Assembly: GCA_039029915.1 (NCBI GenBank)
Contig: JBCCFD010000144.1
Location: 1 to 15,950 of the forward strand
Length of the DNA: 15,950 bases
Direction: 5' to 3'
DNA from: QQUD01 sp039029915
Lineage (GTDB): Bacteria; Chloroflexota; Anaerolineae; Promineifilales; Promineifilaceae
Shown here piece after piece: positions 7,588-15,330 of this stretch. Each line of letters opens with the position of its first letter. Position 1 is the first letter of the stretch. A program made the translations under genes and the position numbers. The notes beneath the pieces were generated by a model that was given only the letters and a program-made list of their open reading frames with translations, made no database searches and had not been told where the DNA came from.

Positions 7588-7977
7588 ACAATATCCTCCG
7601 ATAAATTTACCACTTGGCTACCAAAGTTATTAATACTTCTGCTTGTTTGAAAATATTCTTGGGTAACGAAGTATTTAGACCATTTTTATTATTGACTGCC
7701 AGAAATGCTTGTGTTATTTCTGGGTAAGTGTTTTAGTAAGAAAAATCAGGCACTCTTGGGGGAGTTACTCACATCAGCAAGTGTATTACAGCCAAGAGTA
7801 TTGAAAAAAGAATTTTTCATCTTTTTAGATGAATATGTCAAAGCACATATGACAATAAACGCTTGATTTTGTGAATTTTCGACAAATTCCACTAACGATC
7901 TATTGAATTTTGACGGTGAGTGATTGAAAATAATATTTGATAAAAATTTAAGTTCCATCTGAAGTTCGAGCCCATCT
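7588..7977. other. 390-bp AT-rich intergenic region with inverted repeats
   Basis: No convincing gene is seen between the divergent SPFH-like and metallophosphoesterase genes. The stretch is clearly more AT-rich than its flanks. Perfect inverted repeats include CCAGAAAT/ATTTCTGG (7699-7706 / 7716-7723, 9-nt loop), ACTCTTGG/CCAAGAGT (7752-7759 / 7792-7799), GAAAAA/TTTTTC (7803-7808 / 7813-7818) and TTCATCT/AGATGAA (7816-7822 / 7827-7833, TTTT loop). A 70-codon minus-strand reading frame (7746-7958) has no good ribosome binding site and no recognised domain. Promoters of both flanking genes should lie here. TTGACG at 7910-7915 with TAATAT at 7931-7936 (15-bp spacer, short) is a weak candidate for the plus-strand gene. 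The region could be decayed mobile DNA or a regulatory hub. Confidence 0.45.
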
Positions 7978-9225
7978 ATGAATAGTAATAAACATGATTT
8001 TTCCCCGCTTCAAGATAAAAATGAAATCAATGATCCTGCTATCGATACCTTAACTGAAGGGTGGCTACATAAGGTCATTATGGCTTTTCATCAACCAACC
8101 CATTGGCTTACGTGGCAGGTTGTTGGTTTTGGTGTGGTTCTTTCAGCGGTGATGGGTTTGCTTTGGTGGCGCATTTTAAACAATAGCCCTCGGTTAGGTA
8201 CCGGTGTGTTTTTGATGCAGATGGGATTTTTTGTACTAGATGCGGCCGTTTTGCTCTACTTGCCATGGCAGAAAATCTCATTTGGTCCTTGGAAAGCGCA
8301 AATTGTGGTTTTAACTGTGCCTCGCGTTCTCACGACATTCATTTTAGCCTTTATTGCCTTACAATTTGGGTTTAGGCCGTCGTTTATTCTTAATTTTGGC
8401 GTTCAGCTGTTAGCAACAGCCGCCTTAATTTATGGTGCCGTCATTGAGCCACATAATCTTCAGCTTTCAGAGTTTGTTATTTTTTCAGATCGCTTACCAC
8501 TTCAGACTGATCCTATCAAGATTTTACAAATTACAGACCTTCATATTGAACGTTGGACTAGACGCGAGTCCAAGGTACTGCAAATTGTTAAAAATGTAAA
8601 GCCCGATGTGATAATTGTAACGGGTGATTATGTGAACACATCTTATAACGAAGACCCTGAAACGCACGCTTTGGTCCGGCGTTTGTTGTCTCAGCTAAAA
8701 GCGCCTTATGGCGTGTTTGCCACACTTGGCAGTCCTCCCGTTGATTTGCGAGACCAGGTTCTCCCAATTTTTGATGGATTAAATATTAAGCTATTGCGGC
8801 ACGATATTGAGCTTTTAGAGTTTGAAAATGGGGGACGATTAGCTGTTTTGGGCATGGATTGCACCCATCACCTACCGACAGATGAAGCTCGATTAGCTCG
8901 GTTAGTGAGCCGTGCTCCCCATGATGTACCGCAACTTTTTGTTTTCCACTCGCCGGAAATGATGCCTCAAGCTACAGCGCACGGTATTGATTTATATATG
9001 TGTGGTCATACTCATGGAGGGCAAGTCCGCGTACCCATTATTGGGCCTTTGTTGACGAGCTCGCAATTGGGTCGGCAATACGTGATGGGGATGTACAAGG
9101 AATGGCGGACACATCTCTATGTCAGTCGCGGGATTGGGTTAGAGGGAATGAGTGCCCCACGGGTTCGTTTTTTGTGTCCTCCCGAAATGACGCTGATGGT
9201 GATAATGCCCAGTGGGCAAACATAA
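7978..9225 (+). CDS. Membrane-anchored calcineurin-like metallophosphoesterase, YkuE-like, GNHD motif missing
   Basis: 415 residues. Four probable transmembrane segments lie at about 46-66, 76-96, 107-129 and 136-156, followed by a phosphoesterase domain (about 178-410). Two-metal motifs: I, TDLHIE with Asp187 and His189; II, GDYVN with Asp217; IV, FHSPE with His324; V, CGHTHGGQ with His344 and His346. Motif III, normally G-N-H-[DE] after a V-x-A-T/V-L stretch, reads FATLGSPPVD (residues 248-256), so the bridging Asn and catalytic His are absent although everything around them aligns. Relatives act on phosphoesters, UDP-diacylglucosamine or similar lipids. This copy may be inactive, altered in activity, or bind substrate only. 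No obvious ribosome binding site precedes the ATG. It stands alone between a divergent and a convergent gene. Confidence 0.88.
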   Translation: MNSNKHDFSPLQDKNEINDPAIDTLTEGWLHKVIMAFHQPTHWLTWQVVGFGVVLSAVMGLLWWRILNNSPRLGTGVFLMQMGFFVLDAAVLLYLPWQKISFGPWKAQIVVLTVPRVLTTFILAFIALQFGFRPSFILNFGVQLLATAALIYGAVIEPHNLQLSEFVIFSDRLPLQTDPIKILQITDLHIERWTRRESKVLQIVKNVKPDVIIVTGDYVNTSYNEDPETHALVRRLLSQLKAPYGVFATLGSPPVDLRDQVLPIFDGLNIKLLRHDIELLEFENGGRLAVLGMDCTHHLPTDEARLARLVSRAPHDVPQLFVFHSPEMMPQATAHGIDLYMCGHTHGGQVRVPIIGPLLTSSQLGRQYVMGMYKEWRTHLYVSRGIGLEGMSAPRVRFLCPPEMTLMVIMPSGQT

Positions 9226-9230
9226 CCTGC

Positions 9231-9275
9231 TATTTCGCAACGACAGTGTGCATAATGTTTGGGTTAAGCGAAATA
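9231..9275. repeat. 8-bp inverted repeat between convergent genes
   Basis: TATTTCGC (9231-9238) and GCGAAATA (9268-9275) are perfect inverted copies 29 nt apart in the 116-bp gap between the metallophosphoesterase and the hydrolase, whose 3' ends face each other. It may act as a weak terminator, but there is no T-tract and the loop is long. Confidence 0.3.
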
Positions 9276-9341
9276 CTCAAAAGGTTTCTGAATGATTGTC
9301 ATCATAAACTTCTGAGGACTTCGGGAAAACTACACGAGCCA

Positions 9342-10121
9342 TTATGCGGCCTGCAGCCAGGTGATCATTTCATCCGCAACGGTTTCCCAACCATCTTCCA
9401 TCATCATGTTGTGCCCCATATCAAAGAATTTGGGTTCTGTGTTATAAGCAACGGCCGTTTTCCTAACCTCTTCCTGTGAAAAAATATAATCTTTTGTGCC
9501 ACCCAACACTAGAATTGGTGTTTGAATCTTTTTGGGTTTAGGTAAATTAAAGAGCAGCATATCTAAAAATGCGCCGTAAGATTCTTCTTGAAGTTTAGGG
9601 AAGACTTTTTCAACGACGCTATCCGGTGTTTCAGGCGAAAAGAGCTGTTTTTTAGCGTTAGCGACTGTACCAACGACTGGATAGAGTGTTTGCTGCAGGT
9701 TAATTTTCAAGAACGTTGCTGGTTCTGTTCTAAGAATTTTGAGCGTAATCCCAATAACGCCACTGGGAGGTACTGAAGCTAGTAATATAGCTTTAGGGGC
9801 AAAGTAGGTTTCTAGATATTTTTGAACCACATACCCGCCCATAGAATGACCAATGACGATGGGGGGCTTTGGGAGCTGTTTTACGGCCGTGGCTACATCT
9901 GCCACATAATCTTTGGCTCTAAGCCACTTGATGCTTTTTTCAGCGGGGCTTTTATCATGACCCCGTAGGCTGAGGGCGTGAACTTCAAAGCCGCGTTCAG
10001 TAAAATAGGGCATAAATGTTTCGGCCCAGCACCAGTTGCCGTGCCAAGCGCCGTGAACAAAGAGAAGAGGGGTGTCGAATTTCTGGTTTGTTGGCCGCAT
10101 TGAAATAATATCGATACTCAT
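9342..10121 (-). CDS. Alpha/beta hydrolase
   Basis: 259 residues with a complete alpha/beta-hydrolase catalytic set: oxyanion-hole segment FVHGAWHGNW (21-30), nucleophile elbow GHSMGG with Ser93, acid Asp211 in GGTKDYIF, and His237 in DMGHNMM. No signal peptide is seen, so it is probably cytoplasmic. The substrate is unknown; the superfamily covers esterases, lipases, haloalkane dehalogenases and others, and the short cap (about 118-190) is not diagnostic. The ATG at 10119-10121 has an AAGGA ribosome binding site about 8 nt upstream. It starts 12 nt after the stop of dtd and is probably co-transcribed with it. Confidence 0.88.
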   Translation of the reverse strand: MSIDIISMRPTNQKFDTPLLFVHGAWHGNWCWAETFMPYFTERGFEVHALSLRGHDKSPAEKSIKWLRAKDYVADVATAVKQLPKPPIVIGHSMGGYVVQKYLETYFAPKAILLASVPPSGVIGITLKILRTEPATFLKINLQQTLYPVVGTVANAKKQLFSPETPDSVVEKVFPKLQEESYGAFLDMLLFNLPKPKKIQTPILVLGGTKDYIFSQEEVRKTAVAYNTEPKFFDMGHNMMMEDGWETVADEMITWLQAA

Positions 10122-10133
10122 TATTATTTCCTT

Positions 10134-10580
10134 CTAAGTTGCATTTTTTTCAAGCATGAGAGTGACGGGACCATCGTTGTTGATTTCAACCTGCATCATG
10201 GCCCCAAATACGCCTGTACCCACTTTGAAACCTCGCTCACGCAGTTGGGTGATGAAGTAATCAACGAGTGGTTCCGCTTGGTCTGGTCGAGCCGCATTGG
10301 TAAAAGACGGCCGTTTTCCTTTTCGGGCATCGCCATAGAGCGTGAATTGGGACACGACTAAAAACTCGCCACCGACATCTTCGATGGATAGATTCATTTT
10401 GCCGCCCTCATCCTCAAAGACGCGCAGCCCGATAAGCTTGTTAACTAGCCAATCCGCTTCTTTGGTACTGTCACTGTGCGTGACTCCCAGCAAAATACAA
10501 AAGCCGCGTTCGATTTGACCCGTTATACGGCCGTTGACGGTTACTGAGGCGCTAGACACACGCTGGAGAAGTGCTTTCAT
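10134..10580 (-). CDS. dtd: D-aminoacyl-tRNA deacylase (D-Tyr-tRNA deacylase)
   Basis: 148 residues, the normal DTD length. It hydrolyses D-aminoacyl-tRNAs and mischarged Gly-tRNA(Ala), keeping D-amino acids out of protein. The N-terminus MKALLQRVSSASVTVNG matches the family start (MRAVVQRV). The active-site motif SQFTLYGDARKGKRPSF and the Gly-cisPro motif in NNDGPVTLML are both intact. The frame is open 14 codons further to 10622, but that stretch is encoded by a hairpin arm and is not conserved in the family, so ATG 10578-10580 is chosen. No Shine-Dalgarno sequence is visible. It lies just downstream of the envelope gene cluster with the same orientation. Confidence 0.96.
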   Translation of the reverse strand: MKALLQRVSSASVTVNGRITGQIERGFCILLGVTHSDSTKEADWLVNKLIGLRVFEDEGGKMNLSIEDVGGEFLVVSQFTLYGDARKGKRPSFTNAARPDQAEPLVDYFITQLRERGFKVGTGVFGAMMQVEINNDGPVTLMLEKNAT

Positions 10581-10597
10581 GCAATGATTAATTTTTA

Positions 10598-10648
10598 AAG
10601 TACAGCTCAAATCCATTCGCACCTAGCAAAATAGTTTGGGCTGTACTT
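10598..10648 (-). terminator. Long hairpin between the GT-C gene and dtd
   Basis: AAGTACAGCTCAAA (10598-10611) and TTTGGGCTGTACTT (10635-10648) pair over 14 bp with one wobble position and a 23-nt loop. The stem starts on the stop codon of the GT-C gene and ends about 18 nt before the dtd start. On the minus strand it is followed by TTAAAAATTAATC, only a poor T-tract. It may terminate the envelope operon, attenuate dtd, or protect an RNA 3' end. Confidence 0.5.
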
Positions 10649-12398
10649 ATGGGGTAAATTTGTAAATTGATATGGTGCTATTCTCATACAGAAGCGTGAG
10701 AAAATCAATTGATTCTAAATCTAGCTGATTTGCCGGATCTTCTTGAGGGCCAAGCCAGACGTAATCGATGTTGTGCTGGTTGAGAAGCTGCTTGCGCCAC
10801 TCATCGGTAGTGGTGGGGTCAAAGAACTGCTCACCCTGCACAAGCTTGGCTTCATAATCCACCGTTTCTGCCCAGTGACCGATAAAAACAGGGGTTCCAT
10901 TTTGAGCAGCGATGAGGTTGCCCGTTTGCATCGTTCCAAAAACGGTCGTTGATAGATTTTCTTCGCGTAGCCATTTCGCTGCTTCAAACTCATCCTCACT
11001 GCGAAATAAAGGCGCTGGCTGGGTTAGGGTGGCAATTCTCGTTATATCTGACCACAAATAAATATTAGACAGACACATGAACAGCAAAAAGATGACACCG
11101 AGCAGACGAGCCAGTTTTTTAGTTTCATAGCGAGGTCGGGCCACAATGCTTTGCCACCGTTTGCTTTGCACCCAGCGGGGCAGAATAATTTGGACAACAG
11201 CTAAGCCTGTCAATATGGCGAGCGGCACCTGAACGCCTTGAATGAAACGGCGCTGGGGATTAAGTGGGGCGTACAATAAGAGAATCACCGTTAAAATCCA
11301 GCAGTATAGGATGATGGTTTGGTCTCTATTTTGTTGACTGTTGCGCCAGTAGACCCATGCAAACCATAGGTAGGGGCCAAAGGCAATGAGATAGTGAGGC
11401 CAAGGGGCTGATGGTGTGATTGCCTGAACGTCCCACGCCTTAAAAACCTCGTTGGTTTGTAGGACTGATACATAGTATAGGTTCAACGGGGCTGGGATGA
11501 TAAAACCAACGGCCGTTAATCCACCGTACAACCAAGGGACACCTCGCTTCTGCCACATCAGGTATAGGCCAAGCAATAAGGCTGTGCCCGCCACTAAATA
11601 GATTAAAAAGGGGTAAGCAATGCCGAGCAAAAGGTTAGACAGTGCGAATAAAATAGTGACTGGTAAATGGTGAATGGTAAATGGTAAATACCACCCTTGA
11701 CTAATCTTCTCTTTTTTCTCTTTTCGCTCTTCCAAGCCAAATTTGTGCAGCATGCCCAAGCTGATCAAAATACAGGCTGTTCCTAACGTGATGTGTGGGA
11801 AAGTCATGGCTGTAAAAAATAGGTGCGCCCCCGGCTGTTTAAAATCAACGGGAAATGCGCTAAGCCAATAAGGAGCCTGTAAAATAAACAAAAGCCAACC
11901 TAAGCCCGAGCCAAAAATAGCGAGGAGGAAGGTGAACTGATGGAGGTTGGGTAATTGGGGATTAGTCATTGGGGATTGGTGATTTTGGTCCCCAGTCACC
12001 AATCCTCGGTTCCCCACAAAAAGTCCAATAAACCAGTAAACAGTCATAAACAAAATGATCGTTGCTACAATTCGTGAACTGTGCCAAACGGCCGTTATTG
12101 ATATGCCCAGTAGGCGAGCCAGTTGACCCAGCCAAACGTAGAAGATGCCGACATAGGCTGGCTCATGCGCTTCGGTGGTGAATGGGATCGTGTAAGCCCA
12201 TGCCCCATTAAATCCCTGAGTCATTTTGGCCCAGTAAGTTTGAGAATCTTCGGGATTCATAATGAGACCCGTGTAAAAAACGCCCTCTGGTGTAGTTAAA
12301 TAGCCAAGCAGGTAAGGAAGCTGCATTAGAAAAGCCACCACTGTACAAAAAAGGAGGAGTTGAATCGTTTTACGGCCGTTAATTTTTGAAATCATCAT
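10647..12398 (-). CDS. Polytopic membrane protein, GT-C glycosyltransferase-like
   Basis: 583 residues with about ten or eleven hydrophobic segments and a soluble C-terminal domain (about 455-583). A long first loop (about 33-82) contains NPEDSQTYW with Asp51, placed like the acidic catalytic residue of GT-C enzymes (PMT/ArnT/GT39-like), which transfer sugars from polyprenyl-phosphate donors outside the membrane. This fits the GT2 in the same cluster that could make such a donor. Two loops (about 131-148 and 236-250) are encoded by heptanucleotide repeat tracts and are probably not conserved. The start is one of two adjacent ATGs (12396-12398 or 12393-12395), 8 nt after the GT4 stop; no Shine-Dalgarno sequence. 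Assignment to GT-C is by architecture, so donor and acceptor are unknown. Confidence 0.7.
   Translation of the reverse strand: MMISKINGRKTIQLLLFCTVVAFLMQLPYLLGYLTTPEGVFYTGLIMNPEDSQTYWAKMTQGFNGAWAYTIPFTTEAHEPAYVGIFYVWLGQLARLLGISITAVWHSSRIVATIILFMTVYWFIGLFVGNRGLVTGDQNHQSPMTNPQLPNLHQFTFLLAIFGSGLGWLLFILQAPYWLSAFPVDFKQPGAHLFFTAMTFPHITLGTACILISLGMLHKFGLEERKEKKEKISQGWYLPFTIHHLPVTILFALSNLLLGIAYPFLIYLVAGTALLLGLYLMWQKRGVPWLYGGLTAVGFIIPAPLNLYYVSVLQTNEVFKAWDVQAITPSAPWPHYLIAFGPYLWFAWVYWRNSQQNRDQTIILYCWILTVILLLYAPLNPQRRFIQGVQVPLAILTGLAVVQIILPRWVQSKRWQSIVARPRYETKKLARLLGVIFLLFMCLSNIYLWSDITRIATLTQPAPLFRSEDEFEAAKWLREENLSTTVFGTMQTGNLIAAQNGTPVFIGHWAETVDYEAKLVQGEQFFDPTTTDEWRKQLLNQHNIDYVWLGPQEDPANQLDLESIDFLTLLYENSTISIYKFTP
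11652..11693. repeat. Heptanucleotide tandem repeat, tract 2 (AATGGTA type)
   Basis: Successive 7-mers read AATAGTG, ACTGGTA, AATGGTG, AATGGTA, AATGGTA, AATACCA. The tract is inside the GT-C-like gene (residues about 236-250), in a predicted loop next to a lysine/glutamate-rich stretch. As the unit is not a multiple of three, each copy shifts frame, so unit number changes would break the gene unless made in threes. Confidence 0.8.
11954..12005. repeat. Heptanucleotide tandem repeat with adjoining hairpin, tract 1 (ATTGGGG type)
   Basis: ATTGGGG, ATTAGTC, ATTGGGG, ATTGGTG follow one another at 11954-11981. The end of this run overlaps a 10-bp perfect stem, GGATTGGTGA (11973-11982) with TCACCAATCC (11996-12005), loop 13 nt. 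It codes for residues about 131-148 of the GT-C-like protein, a polar Asn/Gln/Pro loop between two hydrophobic segments. It resembles the short tandemly repeated heptamers (STRR) known in cyanobacterial genomes, which usually lie between genes. Confidence 0.8.
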
Positions 12399-12406
12399 GG
12401 TTATTT

Positions 12407-13498
12407 TTATACTAATTTTTGTAGCAAGGTATCTAAACGCTGACTAATATGTTTTGTCGAAAAATGAGCCTGAAATATTTTACGGCCGTTTTCACCGATT
12501 TGAGGAAGCTGAGATTGATGCTCGAACGCCCAGCGAATGGCAGCCTCTAAGGCATCACGATTTCCCTGGGGTATAAGCAGACAGTTTGTTTGATTAACAA
12601 ATGGATGAGCGAGTTGAACATCACCCACAATCGTTGGCTTACCCATCGCCAAAAATTGGTATGTTTTTCCCGTGATAATGCGACTTGATTGCCCCGTATT
12701 GCCCAATGGGCCTCCAATACATAAATTTGCCATTCCGATTCGCTGTGGCAAAAGATCATAGTCAACCCAGCTAGTGTGAGACACATTTTTCAAGCCGTGT
12801 TTTTTTATATCGTCAAAAAACCAATCGAGATTTAGTCGATTGCCACCAATCATGTCAAACGTGATGGGCAAATCTTGAACGCGTTTAGCCACTTCAAGAA
12901 TCAAAGGTACACCGTGTAAAGGTAAAAATGAGCCATAAAACAAGATGCTTAACTTTTCTGATATGGACTCTGGCTTTTCAGCACCCATTGGGAAAAATTT
13001 AATCTCATCAGCGCCGACTGGAATATCAACAAATTTATTTTGAGAGACCGTAAACGTCTCGCCTAAAAACTGGGAGTGCAGGGTGGAGTCAGTTAAGGTT
13101 ATTGTGGCAGAGTTAAGCAGCGATTGCTCGTAACGATGAATGATTTTTGCGAGCGCGCTTTTTTCTTTGACGGTTCGTTTCTCAAAAACGAGACTGTCAT
13201 AGGGAGACATCATGTGATCGTAAACCAGCGGTTTGCCAAGTGTTAGTAGTTTGATGATCCAAAAATGTTCGTAGCCCCGAAACCCGAGAATGTAAATATC
13301 AGGCTTTTTCGATAGCCGAATTTTTATCAATTTTAAAAAGACTTCAATATATTTTAAAAGGCCCATTCGACGGTTAACGGCCGTATAAACGGTGGTGTGC
13401 TCTAGCTGCTCGAAGGCATCAAGCAGCACCTTTGTTCGCACATATTGTGGAAAGTAGTAAGCTAAAATGTAGCAGACTTTGATGGAATCTCTTTTCAT
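12407..13498 (-). CDS. GT4-like glycosyltransferase
   Basis: 363 residues from the ATG at 13496-13498, GT-B fold. The N-terminal domain begins IKVCYILAYYFPQYVRTKVL. The linker region is VDIPVGADEIKFFP (157-170). The C-terminal domain has FYGSFLPLHG (187-196, start of the UDP-sugar binding half), and GKTYQFLAMGKPTIV (277-291) replaces the usual E-x7-E segment region. It is soluble, probably acting at the inner membrane face on a nucleotide-sugar donor. A TTG at 13517-13519 could extend it seven codons over the preceding gene's end; ATG is preferred, giving a 10-nt gap. It sits inside the envelope glycan operon. Confidence 0.85.
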   Translation of the reverse strand: MKRDSIKVCYILAYYFPQYVRTKVLLDAFEQLEHTTVYTAVNRRMGLLKYIEVFLKLIKIRLSKKPDIYILGFRGYEHFWIIKLLTLGKPLVYDHMMSPYDSLVFEKRTVKEKSALAKIIHRYEQSLLNSATITLTDSTLHSQFLGETFTVSQNKFVDIPVGADEIKFFPMGAEKPESISEKLSILFYGSFLPLHGVPLILEVAKRVQDLPITFDMIGGNRLNLDWFFDDIKKHGLKNVSHTSWVDYDLLPQRIGMANLCIGGPLGNTGQSSRIITGKTYQFLAMGKPTIVGDVQLAHPFVNQTNCLLIPQGNRDALEAAIRWAFEHQSQLPQIGENGRKIFQAHFSTKHISQRLDTLLQKLV

Positions 13499-13508
13499 TC
13501 GGCTGTTT

Positions 13509-14441
13509 TCAAACTTCAAACTCCCTTTTTGTTTGGTCTTGTCCCAATATTGTGGTGTAAATGGTGCCTAAAATAAAGAAGACTATGGTCGCAATGAGTC
13601 GATCGGTTGCCACGGCCAAAACAGCAATATCAGCCGGATAAGATTGGGTAATGGCCAAAGCGGCCACGATACCCTCCCTGACCCCTAGACCGCCCGGGGT
13701 TAAGCTTACAATTTGGGTGAGGACAATGGCTGTGGCAAAAAGAATCGCCTGCCCAAAGCTGATTTCCTGTGAATATAGGCGGAAAGCTAACCAAAATCGC
13801 AGCGCGGATAACACCATCATCACCAATTGAATACCGATTAAGGTGAGAAACAGGGAGGGGGTTTTGATAATGATTTGCCACCCTTCCGTCAAAGAATCAA
13901 AAGATTTCTTTAGCCGCTGGGGAATAATTCGCTCAGGGATAGGCACAAATAAGATGAGAATGATGGCAAACATGACGCCATAGCCGAACCAAAGGATTGG
14001 CTGCACTGGGTCACCACGTAAAAACCAGCTGCTAAGCACGAGCAGACCGAGAAGTCCGTTGGCAGAAATGAGGCAAACAAAGAGGGAGAGGGTAGCGCTG
14101 AAAAAACGGCCGTATGGCACTTGGTGTCTTTTTCGTAAATAAACGCTTTTGGCCAGCATTCCACCGGCAAAGGGTAAATAGTTGGCCAGCGTGTTTATGG
14201 CGGCTAGGCCAACGCTCTCGTTGAGGCTGACTTGGGCTCCTAAGTGACGATATAACACATAGTTATTAACCCCGTTACCTAGGATAAAAAGAACCCCAAC
14301 GAGCGCCAGTATGAGCACAGTTGGGATTGAGAATTCCAATAATTCTAAATATTGGTCGAGGTTCTGGGATAGAAAATAGGCACCAATTGCCAAAATAAAG
14401 GCAGATAATAGATAAGGTGCCCATTTTTTGATCTTATTCAT
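13509..14441 (-). CDS. LPG-synthase-type/UPF0104 membrane protein, putative flippase or lipid transferase partner
   Basis: 310 residues with about eight transmembrane segments, matching the membrane domain of lysylphosphatidylglycerol synthase (PF03706). Key motifs are LANYLPFAGGMLAKSVYLRK (85-104) and SLTPGGLGVREG (246-257). It lacks the soluble aminoacyl-transfer domain of MprF, so it is not a complete LPG synthase. Stand-alone versions are frequent beside glycosyltransferases and are thought to move or present lipid-linked intermediates. The start ATG overlaps the end of the sulfotransferase gene by 8 nt, showing translational coupling. Confidence 0.85.
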   Translation of the reverse strand: MNKIKKWAPYLLSAFILAIGAYFLSQNLDQYLELLEFSIPTVLILALVGVLFILGNGVNNYVLYRHLGAQVSLNESVGLAAINTLANYLPFAGGMLAKSVYLRKRHQVPYGRFFSATLSLFVCLISANGLLGLLVLSSWFLRGDPVQPILWFGYGVMFAIILILFVPIPERIIPQRLKKSFDSLTEGWQIIIKTPSLFLTLIGIQLVMMVLSALRFWLAFRLYSQEISFGQAILFATAIVLTQIVSLTPGGLGVREGIVAALAITQSYPADIAVLAVATDRLIATIVFFILGTIYTTILGQDQTKREFEV

Positions 14442-15330
14442 AGTTTAAACGCTGCATGAGCAGCGCACAGTGCGTTTCAAATTGTGCTTTGTGTGCTTCG
14501 GGCCATTTTTCCCAAGCTGGGAATTGGCCCTGGCTTTGATGTTTTCGCTGCTGGCGCAACTGATCTAAATTGACCTGGGCAACAGGCTCCGGTGAAATCT
14601 CTACTAGGAATTGAATCAACTCTTCAAACTTTTCCCGTTGGGAGAAGATGTCTTCAAATTTGAATAAACGGCCGTGTTCACTCCCTTCCAAAGAATCGAT
14701 GGCATGTTGATTGAAGTGTGCCCACGCCCAGCATAAACGCTCAAAACGGCTCATATGTGGCCACCTGTCAAAATAAGCATCAGTTGGAATTTGCTCTGCG
14801 GTGGGCCAATTGTGCCCCATTAATTTACTAATGCCGCTTTTGCCGTAAATACCACCGTGTTCTTGGCCCCAATTCATCCATGACTGCACCCAACTACGGC
14901 CGTTTCTAACAATATACGCGGCACGGTAGTTGCTAAAGGTGGTTGGCAAAAGATCAAGCAAACCGTAAAACGCGAGGCTAGACTCCATATAAATCTGACC
15001 CGGTCGGGACTGTATAAACTGCTGCCGCTGTTTTAAAATTTGGTCAATGGCGCTTTGCTCGCTGACCGCTCCTAAAAAACGCTTGTCTGATTGAAGCACT
15101 AATCCCCACAGCCCCAATGGTTTTTTAACTAAAATATTGAAGGCACCGACCTCATTGATCTTTTCCCACAGTTTAGCGTACCGAGCGACCCCTTTAAATT
15201 CAACCACATTCATGATATCTGGTTCATGAACGGCCGTTACATCATCCAACAGAGCATCAAACAGCTTGGCAAAATATTGGGTACCCGTACGTCCCAGTGA
15301 GGTGACAATGATTGTTGGTTTCTCAATCAC
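14434..15330 (-). CDS. Sulfotransferase-like P-loop protein
   Basis: 298 residues. The N-terminal TSLGRTGTQYF (10-20) is the P-loop-like 5'-phosphosulfate-binding motif, and AAYIVRNGRSWVQSW (137-151) matches the 3'-phosphate-binding motif, with Arg142 and Ser150 eight residues apart as in PAPS-dependent sulfotransferases. It would transfer sulfate from PAPS to a hydroxyl or amine, here presumably a sugar in the glycan made by its neighbours. The start is GTG at 15328-15330, overlapping the GT2 stop in a GTGA tetranucleotide, so it is translationally coupled. No PAPS-synthesis genes are in the window, so the donor is inferred from the motifs alone. Confidence 0.78.
   Translation of the reverse strand: MIEKPTIIVTSLGRTGTQYFAKLFDALLDDVTAVHEPDIMNVVEFKGVARYAKLWEKINEVGAFNILVKKPLGLWGLVLQSDKRFLGAVSEQSAIDQILKQRQQFIQSRPGQIYMESSLAFYGLLDLLPTTFSNYRAAYIVRNGRSWVQSWMNWGQEHGGIYGKSGISKLMGHNWPTAEQIPTDAYFDRWPHMSRFERLCWAWAHFNQHAIDSLEGSEHGRLFKFEDIFSQREKFEELIQFLVEISPEPVAQVNLDQLRQQRKHQSQGQFPAWEKWPEAHKAQFETHCALLMQRLNYE

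Noticed and set aside
7746..7958. 70-codon minus-strand frame in the AT-rich gap, considered as a transposase remnant or small protein.
   Set aside because: No domain is recognised, there is no good ribosome binding site, and composition follows the AT-rich gap. It is kept only as part of the description of that gap.
7961..7976. GTTCGAGCCC just before the metallophosphoesterase start, like a tRNA T-loop.
   Set aside because: The flanking five bases on each side do not pair as a T-stem and no acceptor or anticodon arms are found nearby.
9000..9479. 159-codon plus-strand open frame crossing the end of the metallophosphoesterase and the start of the gap.
   Set aside because: It overlaps two well-supported genes in other frames and its translation shows no domain.
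11652..12005. Heptamer tracts considered as a CRISPR array.
   Set aside because: Units are 7 bp without spacers and lie within an open coding frame.
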